Of a stretch of 14,462 nt of DNA, positions 6,504 through 14,459 are shown piece after piece. Made by a program: the position numbers and the translations under genes. The stretch's first letter is position 1; every line of letters starts with the position of its first letter. The DNA comes from Chloroflexota bacterium. GTDB lineage: Bacteria > Chloroflexota > UBA4733. The notes under the pieces are model-generated. The model saw nothing but the letters and a program-made list of their open reading frames with translations, searched no databases and was not told where the DNA came from. The stretch is from NCBI GenBank assembly GCA_025980355.1, contig JAICXR010000034.1, forward strand, positions 1 to 14,462, written 5' to 3'.

Positions 6504-8709
6504 GTAGCGAGAGCGTCGTGCCGAGGGCAAGCTCTCCCGCGAGCTGTTCTTGGGCCGATACCATAATGACCGGCGCCTCTTCCATCCCACTCACTTGTTT
6601 CAGCCGCCCAAGGATCTCCACGCCGCCGGCGCCGGGCAGCACGAGATCGAGGAGTATCAGGTCAGGATGGCGTGATCGTGCCGTGGCGAGCGCCTCCTCG
6701 CTGGTATGCGCGCTCCAGACGGTGTAGGTGTCCGGGTCGGTCCGCGAGCGCAGGAAGCGCCGCACCAGCCGGACGAACTGGGGGTCGTCGTCGATCACCA
6801 GCAAGGTCCGGATCGGCTGTGGCAGACGACGAATGGCAGCAAGGAGGTCGGCACGTTGCACTGGTTTGCTGAGATAGGCGGCCACGCCGAGGCCGGCTGA
6901 GAGCCGCTCCGGCTTGGCGAGCGGCAGGCCAAGCACCGGTACCGGACTCGACAAGCAGCTGGCCGGATCGAAGCTGCCCTGATCGGCCAGGATCGCCAGG
7001 GCGCGAAGTTCGGTCGCCAGTTCCTGCGCTGAGGGCAGGTCCTCGGCCACCGCCAGGCGGTAACCGGGTAACTGGCGCCGGAGCACGTGGGCGAACTGAT
7101 CGCCGGCGCCGGCCAGCACCAGCACGCGGTCGCCGTGCCCGGAAAGCCAGCCCAGGTCTGTCGGTCGGAGCGGATCGTAGGGAGCGTCGACCAGATTGAT
7201 CGGTAGCGTAAACCAGAAGGTCGTCCCGGCGCCAACCCGACTTTCCACGCCCATGGTTCCCCCGTGGAGCTCGACGAGCCGCTTGCTGATCGGTAAGCCA
7301 AGCCCGTACCCCTGCTGGGGAGAGCCGTGGGACGGCCCAGGCTCACCCTGGTGGAACTCGTCGAAGACGCGCGGCAGGTCCATCGAGGCAATCCCTTTCC
7401 CGGTATCGATCACGCGCACCAGCACATAGTCGTCCTCCAGCGTGGCGGAGATGGCGATGCCCCCATGCTCCGTGAAACGGGCAGCGTTGGTGACCAGATT
7501 GAGGAGCACCTGGCGAATACGCAGCCGGTCCAGGCTGATCAGCGGCAGTTCCGGCGCGACCGTTAATGACAACTGCAGGCCCTTGGCATGGACGTATTCG
7601 CGGACCAGATCCGCGGCGTCGCCGATCGCCTGACCCAAATCGACCGGCTCGCGGGCCAGCGCGAGTCGCCCCGCCCCAATGCGAGCGAGGTCGAGCACGT
7701 CATCGGTCAGCGTCAACAGGTGCTTGGCGCTGCGATAGATGGCGTTGAGGTCGCCCCGATACTCCGGCGGCAGTGGCGCGCCGTAGCTCTCCGGCGAAGT
7801 GACGACCATCTCGCTAAAGCCGACGATCAGGTTGAGCGGTGTCCGCAGCTCATGACTGATGTTGGTTACGAACTCCGACTTGGATCGCTCAGCAGCGTCC
7901 GCCGCCTTCCAGGCGACTTCGAGCGCGGCGTTGGCCTGGCGCAACCGGTAGTAGGCGTCGTCGAGTTGTTGCAAGGCCCGTACAACCTGGCCGCGATGGT
8001 GTTGCGCGTCTTCCGCGTTGCGCGACGCCTTCGCCAGGCTGTGCTCCGACCATTCGACGGCAACCACGATGGTGTGGTTCAGCGCGCCGCCGAGCATCCC
8101 GGCGAGCAGCATACCGAACGCCGCCTCGCCGAGCAGTCCGCCGCTCAAGAATGGCGGCGCGCCGGCAACGCGCAGCAGTAGCAGCAAGCCCAGAGCGGCG
8201 ACGCCGACGGCGAGACCGCTGAGCGGCTGCACCAAGGCGACGGCGACGAGCACCGTCAAGGGGTAGAGGAAGGTGAGCAGGGGGGCCTGGAGCAACCACA
8301 ACGCCGCCGTCACGGTCAGCGTGCCGGCGGTGAGGAAATAGGCGCCAGCGACATGGGGCCATCGCTCGCTGACGAGATAGGTCCCGCCGAGACACAGGCC
8401 GACGCAGACCAGCAGGGTCCAGCGCTGCATGAGTGCCGGCAATGACCCGGCGATCGTCGGGTCGAGGATCGGCACGCCGAATTGCCACAGCAGGAAGGCA
8501 ACCGCCAGCAGGATGACGATGCGGCGCAGCGTCTCCCGCCGAACCGCGGCGATGACGCCAGCGATCTCGCTGCTCGGCAGAGTCCGCCGAGCCGGCAAGC
8601 CCCCCATGTCCGCGAAGCCCCACATGCATCGACTGACGAGTAGCAACGTCGCGCTCACGACGTCCATCTGGCCCGCGCCTTCGCCGACCGGGCGTGCCGA
8701 CGGCGCCAC
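6382..8709 (-). CDS. Membrane hybrid histidine kinase with tandem pseudo-receiver and receiver
   Basis: This 775-residue sensor kinase has about six membrane helices between residues 63 and 216, so sensing is probably through the membrane domain. A coiled-coil-like linker runs over about 225-275. The dimerisation domain carries the phospho-acceptor H286 in SHELRTP. The ATPase domain has N408 in the N-box, DTGKGI at 435-440 and the GYGLGLPISKRLVELHGG box from 467. A first receiver-like domain (about 527-630) lacks the acidic pair but keeps a Lys-Pro near 615. A second receiver (634-757) is intact: D640-D642, D688, S718 and K737. The GTG start at 8709 is uncertain; ATG at 8667, 8625 or 8607 would also keep all helices. 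Its 3' end overlaps the convergent regulator gene. Confidence 0.9.
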   Translation of the reverse strand: MAPSARPVGEGAGQMDVVSATLLLVSRCMWGFADMGGLPARRTLPSSEIAGVIAAVRRETLRRIVILLAVAFLLWQFGVPILDPTIAGSLPALMQRWTLLVCVGLCLGGTYLVSERWPHVAGAYFLTAGTLTVTAALWLLQAPLLTFLYPLTVLVAVALVQPLSGLAVGVAALGLLLLLRVAGAPPFLSGGLLGEAAFGMLLAGMLGGALNHTIVVAVEWSEHSLAKASRNAEDAQHHRGQVVRALQQLDDAYYRLRQANAALEVAWKAADAAERSKSEFVTNISHELRTPLNLIVGFSEMVVTSPESYGAPLPPEYRGDLNAIYRSAKHLLTLTDDVLDLARIGAGRLALAREPVDLGQAIGDAADLVREYVHAKGLQLSLTVAPELPLISLDRLRIRQVLLNLVTNAARFTEHGGIAISATLEDDYVLVRVIDTGKGIASMDLPRVFDEFHQGEPGPSHGSPQQGYGLGLPISKRLVELHGGTMGVESRVGAGTTFWFTLPINLVDAPYDPLRPTDLGWLSGHGDRVLVLAGAGDQFAHVLRRQLPGYRLAVAEDLPSAQELATELRALAILADQGSFDPASCLSSPVPVLGLPLAKPERLSAGLGVAAYLSKPVQRADLLAAIRRLPQPIRTLLVIDDDPQFVRLVRRFLRSRTDPDTYTVWSAHTSEEALATARSRHPDLILLDLVLPGAGGVEILGRLKQVSGMEEAPVIMVSAQEQLAGELALGTTLSLLKPEGLRLDEVCRAIEALVQSLEPPRRYLRIPASPVTETG

Positions 8710-8810
8710 GATGGCCTACCGCGTAGCGTACACCAATCAAGGCGGCCGACGTCGCCGTCTGCTTGGCAGGGTCGGAGCGGTAACGACGGTACGGGTGCTA
8801 CAGTCATGGC

Positions 8811-9716
8811 ATGGCCACCATCATCGTACCCGACGCCTTTGCCGCGGCGACCGTGTCGCGCGAAGGAGACCCCGGTCGCCGGTGGGTCGCCGCCCTCCCG
8901 GAGACGGTAACGACGCTCTGCGCCAAATGGGGCCTATTGGTTGACGGCTCGCCGCTGCACGGCTATCTCGGCCTGGTGATCCCCGTGCGGCGTGGCGACG
9001 CGCCTGCCGTGCTCAAGGTTTCCTGGATAGACGAGTCCAGCGCCGACGAGGCGGCTGCCCTCGCCGCCTGGGACGGACGAGGGGCGGTTCGCCTGCTGGA
9101 GGCCGATCCGTCGCTCGGCGCGATGCTGTTGGAGCGACTCGATGCCAACCGCACCTTGAACGACGTGGCCATCGAGCGGGCCATTGTCATCGCCGGGCGG
9201 CTCCTCCGTCGCCTGGCGATTCCCGCCCCGGCCGGCATCCGGTCCTCGCAAGCCGTGGCGGCGGACTTGGCGAGGAATCTGCTTGGTCGCTGGGAGCGGT
9301 ATGGTCGCCCGATGCCGCGGCGCGTCCTGGAACAGGCCTGCGAACTGGCGAAGCAATTCAGCGGCGCGGGCGGCGCATTGCTGGTCAACTACGACGTGGT
9401 GTATGGTGACGTGCTGGCGAGCGAGCGTGAGCCGTGGCTGGTGGTGGATCCCAAAGTCGTGGTGGGCGACCCTGAGTTCGGCGTTGCGCAGTTGCTGTGG
9501 CGCCGTCAGGAGGAGATGGAAGCCCGGGGCGGCCTTCGCCGCTTTTTCCACCTTTTGACCGAGGCGGCCGAACTGGACCCGGCGCTCGCCCGTTCCTGGA
9601 CCCTGCTGCGCTGTGTCGACTACTGGCTGTGGGCGTTGAGCGTCGGCCTGACGGTCGACCCCGCGCGCTGTGAGCGCCTCATCGATTGGCTCGTCGGCCA
9701 GGCGGCGTCGCAATGA
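8811..9716 (+). CDS. APH(6)/streptomycin 6-kinase family protein with altered catalytic loop
   Basis: This 301-residue protein matches the aminoglycoside/hydroxyurea kinase family along its length: an AVLKV lysine strand (K69), WDGRGAVRLLEADP at 87-100, the LLERLD motif, and EPWLVVDPKVVVGDPEFGVAQLLWRR at 207-232. Known members phosphorylate streptomycin or related compounds with ATP. The catalytic loop, normally HGDLHxxNVL, reads NYDVVYGDVL (193-202): the Asp is kept, but the His is Asn and the metal-binding Asn is Asp. The second metal Asp (D213) is present. It may be a kinase of a different substrate, a resistance enzyme of altered activity, or inactive. The ATG at 8811 has no clear ribosome-binding site. 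It lies 101 bp from the divergent kinase gene, and its end is 16 bp from the convergent GHMP kinase. Confidence 0.88.
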   Translation: MATIIVPDAFAAATVSREGDPGRRWVAALPETVTTLCAKWGLLVDGSPLHGYLGLVIPVRRGDAPAVLKVSWIDESSADEAAALAAWDGRGAVRLLEADPSLGAMLLERLDANRTLNDVAIERAIVIAGRLLRRLAIPAPAGIRSSQAVAADLARNLLGRWERYGRPMPRRVLEQACELAKQFSGAGGALLVNYDVVYGDVLASEREPWLVVDPKVVVGDPEFGVAQLLWRRQEEMEARGGLRRFFHLLTEAAELDPALARSWTLLRCVDYWLWALSVGLTVDPARCERLIDWLVGQAASQ

Positions 9717-9732
9717 GCGAATCCGGCGACGC

Positions 9733-10788
9733 CTACAGCGACTCCACCGGGCCGGGGCGTCGCCCACGCCGTTCGACGATGGACCCCTGGAGCAGCTCCT
9801 GTTCCACCCGCACACCTTCCGTCACCACCGGGTACAGGATGCGGTCGGCCCCGGCTTCGCTGAGACGGCTGCCGAGCCAGACGGGATCGGGATGGAGGGC
9901 GATGATGGTGCCGCCGCCGCCGGCGCCCGCCAGTTTGGCGGCGAGCGCCCCGCGCTGCAGGGCGGCGTCGATCAACGCCTCGTTGTCGGGACCGGAGCCG
10001 CCGAGGTCGCGCTGGATGGCGTGGTTCTCGGTCATCAGTGCCGCCAGCAATTGCCAGTCTCCCTGGAGGACGGCCTTCTTCCCTTCCCGGGCCAACTGAC
10101 CGATGCGGACGTAGGCGTCGCGCACCTCCCGATCGCCTTCCAGCCAGCGTTCGCGGATCGGCTTGTGGACCGCGCCGGAGGAGTGGACGACGCCGGTGTG
10201 GGCCAGCACGAACGGCAGATGATCGACCTCGCCATTCAGGCTCTCGACCGTGGCGTACGGTTCCTTGCCGACTTCGCGATAGAACTCCTTCTCCCGAAAG
10301 TCCATGAAGTTGAGGCCGCCGAACGACGTCATGTAGAAATCCTGGTAGCCGCAGATCACGCCCATGCGGTTCAGTTCGACGGAGCGGGCGACCTCCGCGA
10401 ACTGATAGCGGTTCCACCGTTTGCCAGCGTAGATGCTCAGCGCCTGCAACGTCGCGCAGACCAGGGCGGACGACGAGGAGAGCCCGGACGCGAAGGGGAT
10501 ATCGCTGCGCACGGTCAGGCGGATCGGCGCGTCGTAGAGATGCAGCTCGGCCAGGCAGGCGCGGGAGATATCGTAGACATCACCCCGCATACTGAGGTCG
10601 TCCCGTCCGCCGATCACCAACGCCTTTCCCAGCGAGACCAACGTCAGGCGCTCGTCCGGTTCGACCAGGGCGTAGGCGCGGGGCTCGATGGAACAACTGA
10701 GGACGGAGCCGCCGTACATGTCGGTGGGATTGCCGATGATCCCGCACCGACCGGGCGCCGACACGAGGATAGTGTCCGTTTGCGCCAT
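9733..10788 (-). CDS. GHMP-family sugar kinase, likely forming a sugar-1-phosphate
   Basis: This 351-residue cytoplasmic kinase has all three GHMP motifs: APGRCGIIGNPTDMYGG at 11-27, the ATP-binding PFASGLSSSSAL at 98-109, and KLAGAGGGGTII at 285-296. The first motif resembles glucuronokinase and related anomeric sugar kinases more than homoserine or mevalonate kinases. The gene begins 3 bp after the GalU-like gene on the same strand, and AGG of its weak ribosome-binding site overlaps that gene's stop, so translation is probably coupled. The two enzymes would turn a free sugar into sugar-1-phosphate and then an NDP-sugar. The sugar is not identified; glucuronate, galactose, arabinose or a heptose phosphate are all possible. 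Confidence 0.88.
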   Translation of the reverse strand: MAQTDTILVSAPGRCGIIGNPTDMYGGSVLSCSIEPRAYALVEPDERLTLVSLGKALVIGGRDDLSMRGDVYDISRACLAELHLYDAPIRLTVRSDIPFASGLSSSSALVCATLQALSIYAGKRWNRYQFAEVARSVELNRMGVICGYQDFYMTSFGGLNFMDFREKEFYREVGKEPYATVESLNGEVDHLPFVLAHTGVVHSSGAVHKPIRERWLEGDREVRDAYVRIGQLAREGKKAVLQGDWQLLAALMTENHAIQRDLGGSGPDNEALIDAALQRGALAAKLAGAGGGGTIIALHPDPVWLGSRLSEAGADRILYPVVTEGVRVEQELLQGSIVERRGRRPGPVESL

Positions 10789-10791
10789 CGC

Positions 10792-11682
10792 CTAGCCCAG
10801 CTTCCGCATCAGGTACTGGCGGAGCAGGTAGCCGTAGCGTTCGTCCGCCAGCGCGAAGTCGACAAAAGCCCGGTAGTAGCTTTCGAAGTTGCCGATGTCA
10901 TAGCGCTGCTCGCCCTCTTGCAGCTTGACACAGCAGACGCGCTTGCCTTGCTTCAAGAGGATGCGGATGGCGTCGGCTAGCCAGATTTCGCCGCCCTTGC
11001 CCGGCATCGTGAGGTCCAACGCCTCGAAGACCTCCGGGCCGAAGACATAGCGGGCGGCAATCGCCAGGTTGCTGGGCGCGGAGCCGCGCGCCGGCTTTTC
11101 CACGAGGTCGGAGATCTCGAAGTCGGCGCCAACGCCGTCGATCGGGCGCACCACGCCGTATTTATACGCCTCGTCGGCCGGAACCTCCTCGACGGCGATA
11201 GTACAACTGGCCTGCCGGCGGATATGCACGTCGATCATGCGATCCAGCACGCTCTGCCGCCCGGCGCTGCGAATGATGCTGTCGCCGAAAGCGACGACGA
11301 AAAGGTCGTCGCCGGCGAAGCGCCGCCCGAGCCGCACGGCGTCGCCATTGCCGGCTTGCGTACTCTGGCGGGTGTAATAGAAGGCGGTGTCGGCCTCGGC
11401 GAAGTTGAGCATCTCCACCAGGTCCTGGTTGCCGGACGCGCCCAACCGTTGGATCAGGTCGGGATCGCGGTCGAAATGGTCCTCGATGGACGTCTTCTTG
11501 CGCCCGGTGACGAGCAAGATGTCGCGGATCCCCGCCTGCTCCAGTTCCTCCACGATGTACTGCACCGCTGGCTTGCGCCCGACCGGCAGCATTTCCTTCG
11601 GTTGCGACTTCGTGACGGGCAACAGGCGGGTGCCCAATCCCGCCACCGGGATGACGGCCTTGCGAACAGTTGGCGCGCTCAT
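10792..11682 (-). CDS. galU: UTP--glucose-1-phosphate uridylyltransferase-like nucleotidyltransferase
   Basis: This 296-residue enzyme joins a sugar-1-phosphate to a nucleotide, giving an NDP-sugar and pyrophosphate. The nucleotide-binding start IPVAGLGTRLLPVTKSQPKE at 11-30 and MLPVG are those of GalU, and EKP at 195-197 and GGEIWLADAI at 230-239 are also GalU-like. Two spots differ from standard GalU: the usual GLGHAV reads GNGDAV (111-116), and the metal-site GDD is FGDS (132-135). The enzyme may therefore use another sugar-1-phosphate or another nucleotide. The ATG start has AAGGA seven bases upstream. It leads the two-gene unit with the GHMP kinase and follows the YhaM-like gene after 55 bp that hold a hairpin. 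Confidence 0.88.
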   Translation of the reverse strand: MSAPTVRKAVIPVAGLGTRLLPVTKSQPKEMLPVGRKPAVQYIVEELEQAGIRDILLVTGRKKTSIEDHFDRDPDLIQRLGASGNQDLVEMLNFAEADTAFYYTRQSTQAGNGDAVRLGRRFAGDDLFVVAFGDSIIRSAGRQSVLDRMIDVHIRRQASCTIAVEEVPADEAYKYGVVRPIDGVGADFEISDLVEKPARGSAPSNLAIAARYVFGPEVFEALDLTMPGKGGEIWLADAIRILLKQGKRVCCVKLQEGEQRYDIGNFESYYRAFVDFALADERYGYLLRQYLMRKLG

Positions 11683-11698
11683 GGCGATGTCCTTACAC

Positions 11699-11727
11699 CA
11701 GGGCCGCAGACCGCAGTCGCGGCCCTG
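11699..11727 (-). terminator. GC-rich hairpin between the YhaM-like and galU-like genes
   Basis: Bases 11699-11707 (cagggccgc) and 11719-11727 (gcggccctg) pair perfectly. Inside, gac and gtc add 3 bp after a single bulged A, leaving a 4-base loop. It starts 10 bp after the YhaM-like stop and ends 16 bp before the galU start. No T-tract follows, so it may be a partial terminator or an mRNA processing or stability element within one operon. Confidence 0.5.
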
Positions 11728-11737
11728 CCACTCTCGG

Positions 11738-12781
11738 CTACGTCGGCGTGGTCAGCTCGAACATACTATCAGGTTCGTCGAACGGATAGGCGGAGATCGG
11801 CGCCTCGCGCAGAATGGGGGCGAAGGGTGAGGCGGCCTTCGGCGGGGCGTACAGCCTCCGGTCGAGGGTGCGATGGCGCCCGGACCAGTTGCCGGGGCGT
11901 TCGACCTGTTGCAGGCCGGTGGCAAAGATGTTGAGTTGGGAGCTGGTGTAGTCGGCCAGATGCAGCGCCGCCGCTTCGAGCGTTTTGGGAACCTGTGGCG
12001 ACTGCCATTCGTGGCGGCCATGGTGGCTGAGGAGCATGTGCCGGAGGCGAAGGAGCAGTTCCGCCGGCAGGTCGGGCAGGCGGGGACCTAGCTGCGCCAG
12101 CATGGCGTCGGCGATGGCGATATGGCCCAGCAAGCCCCCTTCATCCGTCTGCTCGAAGGCGGCCGCCGTGTTGTATTCGCGCACCTTGCCGACATCGTGC
12201 AGCAGCGCCGCCGTGACCAGGAGCTCGGCGTCCATCTCCGGGTGGATGGCGACCTGGGCGCGGCAGAGCCGGGCCACCTCCAGGGTGTGCTCCAGCAGGC
12301 CGCCGAGGTAGGCATGGTGGACCTGGGTGGCGGCCGGCGCCAGCGCGAACTGGGCAAAGCGTTCGCGGTCGAAGACGGCCTCCAGCAGGGCGCGGAGGCC
12401 GCGCTGGCGCACGCTGTTGATCTCGGCGCGGAACTCCCGCGCCATGGTGGCCGGGTCACGCGGGCTGGACGGCAAGAAGTCGGTGAGCTGGTAGTCGCCG
12501 TCACTGGTCTGGCTGAGGTGTTCGATGACGACCTGCACGTCGCCGTTATACAACTGGCAGCGTCCCCGGACCTGGACAATGCTGCCCTCGCGGGCGAAGG
12601 AATAGAAGCGGTCGGCCTCCTCCCAGGAGACCGCGTTCACTTCGCCGGTCCGGTCGCCCAGGACCAGCGTCATGAAACTGCCGGAGCGGCTGCGATGGGT
12701 GCGCATTTGCCGCGAGCGGACCTGAAACGGCGCGGAAAACTCCTGACCGTCGGTCAGGCCACTGATCCAGACTCTGGTCAC
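11738..12781 (-). CDS. yhaM: YhaM-like 3'-5' exoribonuclease (OB fold plus HD domain)
   Basis: This 347-residue protein has the two-part layout of YhaM: an OB-fold nucleic-acid-binding domain at about 1-95 (GLTDGQEFSAPFQV, then LGDRTGEVNAVSWE), and an HD-type metal hydrolase domain at about 150-290. Metal ligands visible are H165 (LLEHT), H195-D196 (LLHDVGK), H220 (LGHI), H253-H254 (LSHHG) and D277 (HLADY). B. subtilis YhaM trims RNA from the 3' end and takes part in mRNA turnover. I chose the GTG at 12781 because GGAG sits 5 bases upstream and the protein then opens with the OB fold; the frame stays open to 12913 but that part has no family resemblance. A promoter with TTGACA lies upstream. 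Confidence 0.9.
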   Translation of the reverse strand: MTRVWISGLTDGQEFSAPFQVRSRQMRTHRSRSGSFMTLVLGDRTGEVNAVSWEEADRFYSFAREGSIVQVRGRCQLYNGDVQVVIEHLSQTSDGDYQLTDFLPSSPRDPATMAREFRAEINSVRQRGLRALLEAVFDRERFAQFALAPAATQVHHAYLGGLLEHTLEVARLCRAQVAIHPEMDAELLVTAALLHDVGKVREYNTAAAFEQTDEGGLLGHIAIADAMLAQLGPRLPDLPAELLLRLRHMLLSHHGRHEWQSPQVPKTLEAAALHLADYTSSQLNIFATGLQQVERPGNWSGRHRTLDRRLYAPPKAASPFAPILREAPISAYPFDEPDSMFELTTPT

Positions 12782-12859
12782 GCACACTCCGTTGCAACGC
12801 CACGTCGGTCGCCCAGGATCACAACGCCATGAGGTCGGGCCCCCAGTTTGCGCATGCAC

Positions 12860-12888
12860 AGTGTTACCGGGAGTGCCGAACATGTCAA
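12860..12888 (-). promoter_or_regulatory. Candidate sigma-70 promoter of the YhaM-like gene
   Basis: On the minus strand a perfect TTGACA (-35, bases 12883-12888) is followed after 17 bp by AACACT (-10, bases 12860-12865, three of six matches). Transcription would start near 12853, giving a leader of about 72 nt before the GTG at 12781. The -35 box is strong and the -10 box poor. Confidence 0.45.
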
Positions 12889-12899
12889 CTAGGCGGTGA

Positions 12900-13448
12900 T
12901 TAGGGCGGGCCAAGTTTCAGGACGTGTACGCGCATGGCGTCGGACAGCTCAAGCACGGCGACACTGGGCGTGGGCAGGCCGCGAGGGTCGACGGCACTCC
13001 CCGGGTTGAGGAGGACCAGTCCCGCGGCATTTTCGGCCACCGGGCGGTGGGAGTGGCCGAAGCAGAGCACGTCGAGGCGTTCGGGGAAGCGGGCGGCGGT
13101 CCGTTTCCAGGCAACCAGGGATCGGCCGGCATCGTGCACCGCGCCGATCTGCCACGTCCCGACCCGGAGGAGCAAGGTGGCGGGCGTCTCGACGCCCAGC
13201 TCGGCCGGATCGACGTTGCCAAGGACAGCGTACAGCGGCGCCCGCTCGCGCAGCGGTTGTAACAGGTCGGGATCGAGGAAATCGCCGCAGTGGAGGTAGG
13301 CGTCACACGGCCCCATCCGTGCAATCGCGCCTTCCGGCACTGCGGCGGGCCGGCTGTAGCGGTGCGTGTCGGACAGCACGCCCAAGCGAAAGGGGCGATC
13401 CGGCGGGGTGGCCAGGTCGACGACGCGGGGGGCGAAAGGAACGTTCAC
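12900..13448 (-). CDS. YfcE/MJ0936-type metallophosphoesterase
   Basis: This 182-residue protein is a small calcineurin-like phosphodiesterase. The metal-binding motifs appear in order: SDTH (D27, H29), CGD (D56), GNVD (N78), VHD (H105, where relatives usually have HG) and GHSH (H132, H134), followed by LNPGS typical of the YfcE group. The natural substrate of this group is usually unknown; members hydrolyse phosphodiesters in vitro. I chose the GTG at 13448 because GGAG lies 8 bases upstream and little precedes the first motif; a TTG at 13502 would add 18 unconserved residues. It ends 118 bp before the YhaM-like start on the same strand, and faces away from the CtaG-like gene. Confidence 0.88.
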   Translation of the reverse strand: MNVPFAPRVVDLATPPDRPFRLGVLSDTHRYSRPAAVPEGAIARMGPCDAYLHCGDFLDPDLLQPLRERAPLYAVLGNVDPAELGVETPATLLLRVGTWQIGAVHDAGRSLVAWKRTAARFPERLDVLCFGHSHRPVAENAAGLVLLNPGSAVDPRGLPTPSVAVLELSDAMRVHVLKLGPP

Positions 13449-13504
13449 GGCGGCTGCTCCAGTGCATGAGGGGTCCCCGGTCGTGCGGTACGATGGTAGC
13501 AAAG

Positions 13505-13530
13505 ACCGGCCGCGTACGGCGGCGGCCGGT
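13505..13530. promoter_or_regulatory. Inverted repeat ahead of the CtaG-like gene
   Basis: Bases 13505-13513 (accggccgc) and 13522-13530 (gcggccggt) are perfect reverse complements with an 8-base spacer. The repeat sits in the 107-bp divergent gap, just upstream of AGGGAGG at 13537-13543. It could be an operator for one of the two divergent genes or a leader hairpin. No convincing promoter is visible in the gap. Confidence 0.4.
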
Positions 13531-13555
13531 GCGCCCAGGGAGGTTGCTTCGCGCC

Positions 13556-14419
13556 ATGATGCCGTCGCTCCCGGGGTGGCAGGTCGCCCCCCTGCCGGTC
13601 ATTGGTGCCATCGGCTCGCTCGTGGCGTACCTCTGGCTTTACCGGCGAAGTAAGGGCGATCGGCCTCGGGCGACCTGGTCGGCCTGGCAGGTGGCGTCGT
13701 TCTGCGCCGGCGCGATGGTGGTGCTGCTGGCGCTCATTTCGCCGCTGGACGGTCTGGCCGACATCCTCTTTGGGGCGCATATGCTGCAGCATATGGTGTT
13801 GCTGGTCGTGGCGCCACCGCTGCTCATGCTGGGCCTCCCCGCCAGGGCAATCCTGCGCACATTCCCACGCCCCGTCCGGCGACTGGTGGTGCGTCCCCTG
13901 GCGCGCAGCCGTCCGCTGCATCGCGTCGCCGGGGTGCTCTTCAACCCGGTCACGGTGTTCTGTCTCTTCAATAGCGTCCTCGGCTTCTGGCACGTCCCGG
14001 CGGTCTTTGTGGCCGCCCAGGAAACGGAATCGCTGCACGTGCTGGAGCATCTGAGTTTCCTGCTCGCCGGGTGCGTGCTCTGGTGGCTGATCGTCGAACC
14101 GTTGCGCGTATGGCCACGGGGGGCGGAGTTGAGCAAAATCATCTTCGTCATCGCCTGCCATCTGCCGATGCTCCTGCTCGGGCAACTGTTCCTGGCCTTC
14201 ACCAGCTTGCCGCTGTATGCCACCAGCGCGGCCGGGGAGGCGGCCTGGGGCCTCACGCCGCTCAGCGACCAGCGGCTCGGCGGCGGCATCATGTTCGGCC
14301 TGGATATGGCCATCACGTTCACCACCATCTCCATCCTTTTCGGCCGTTACCTCAGCGGCCAGGAGCGCCGGCAACGGGCGTTGGACGAAGTGCTCGCCAC
14401 CAACCCTCAGAGCTCGTAG
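13556..14419 (+). CDS. ctaG: CtaG-like cytochrome c oxidase assembly membrane protein (Caa3 type)
   Basis: This 287-residue protein has about seven hydrophobic helices and belongs to the Caa3_CtaG family, which helps assemble the copper centres of caa3-type cytochrome oxidase in the cytoplasmic membrane. Diagnostic features are SPLDGLADILFGAHMLQHMV (62-81) with H75 and H79, the APPLLMLGLP segment, GFWHVP with H146, and H161, H165 and H202 in later helices. The ATG at 13556 is followed at once by a second ATG at 13559; AGGGAGG lies 12 bases upstream. The frame stays open back to 13319, but that part is Arg-rich and lies over the metallophosphoesterase gene, so I reject it. No oxidase subunit gene is in the window. 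Confidence 0.9.
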   Translation: MMPSLPGWQVAPLPVIGAIGSLVAYLWLYRRSKGDRPRATWSAWQVASFCAGAMVVLLALISPLDGLADILFGAHMLQHMVLLVVAPPLLMLGLPARAILRTFPRPVRRLVVRPLARSRPLHRVAGVLFNPVTVFCLFNSVLGFWHVPAVFVAAQETESLHVLEHLSFLLAGCVLWWLIVEPLRVWPRGAELSKIIFVIACHLPMLLLGQLFLAFTSLPLYATSAAGEAAWGLTPLSDQRLGGGIMFGLDMAITFTTISILFGRYLSGQERRQRALDEVLATNPQSS

Positions 14420-14439
14420 GGCCCTTAAAGCCCGTAGGA

Positions 14440-14459
14440 CCAGCCGGTTACCCGGTTGG
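14440..14459 (+). terminator. Candidate terminator hairpin after ctaG-like gene
   Basis: Bases 14440-14447 (ccagccgg) and 14452-14459 (ccggttgg) form an 8-bp stem with one G-T pair and the loop TTAC, 20 bp after the stop codon. The window ends 3 bases later, so a T-tract cannot be checked. Confidence 0.4.

Noticed and set aside
8710..8810. Leaderless promoter with TACAGT just ahead of the APH-like start
   Set aside because: TACAGT at 8799-8804 would fit a leaderless start at 8811, but no -35 box supports it.
12782..12913. Upstream extension of the YhaM-like protein
   Set aside because: The extra 44 residues are unlike the family, run into the next gene and contain the candidate promoter; GTG at 12781 has GGAG at good spacing.
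13319..13555. Upstream extension of the CtaG-like protein
   Set aside because: Arg-rich, membrane-unlike sequence that overlies the divergent metallophosphoesterase gene.
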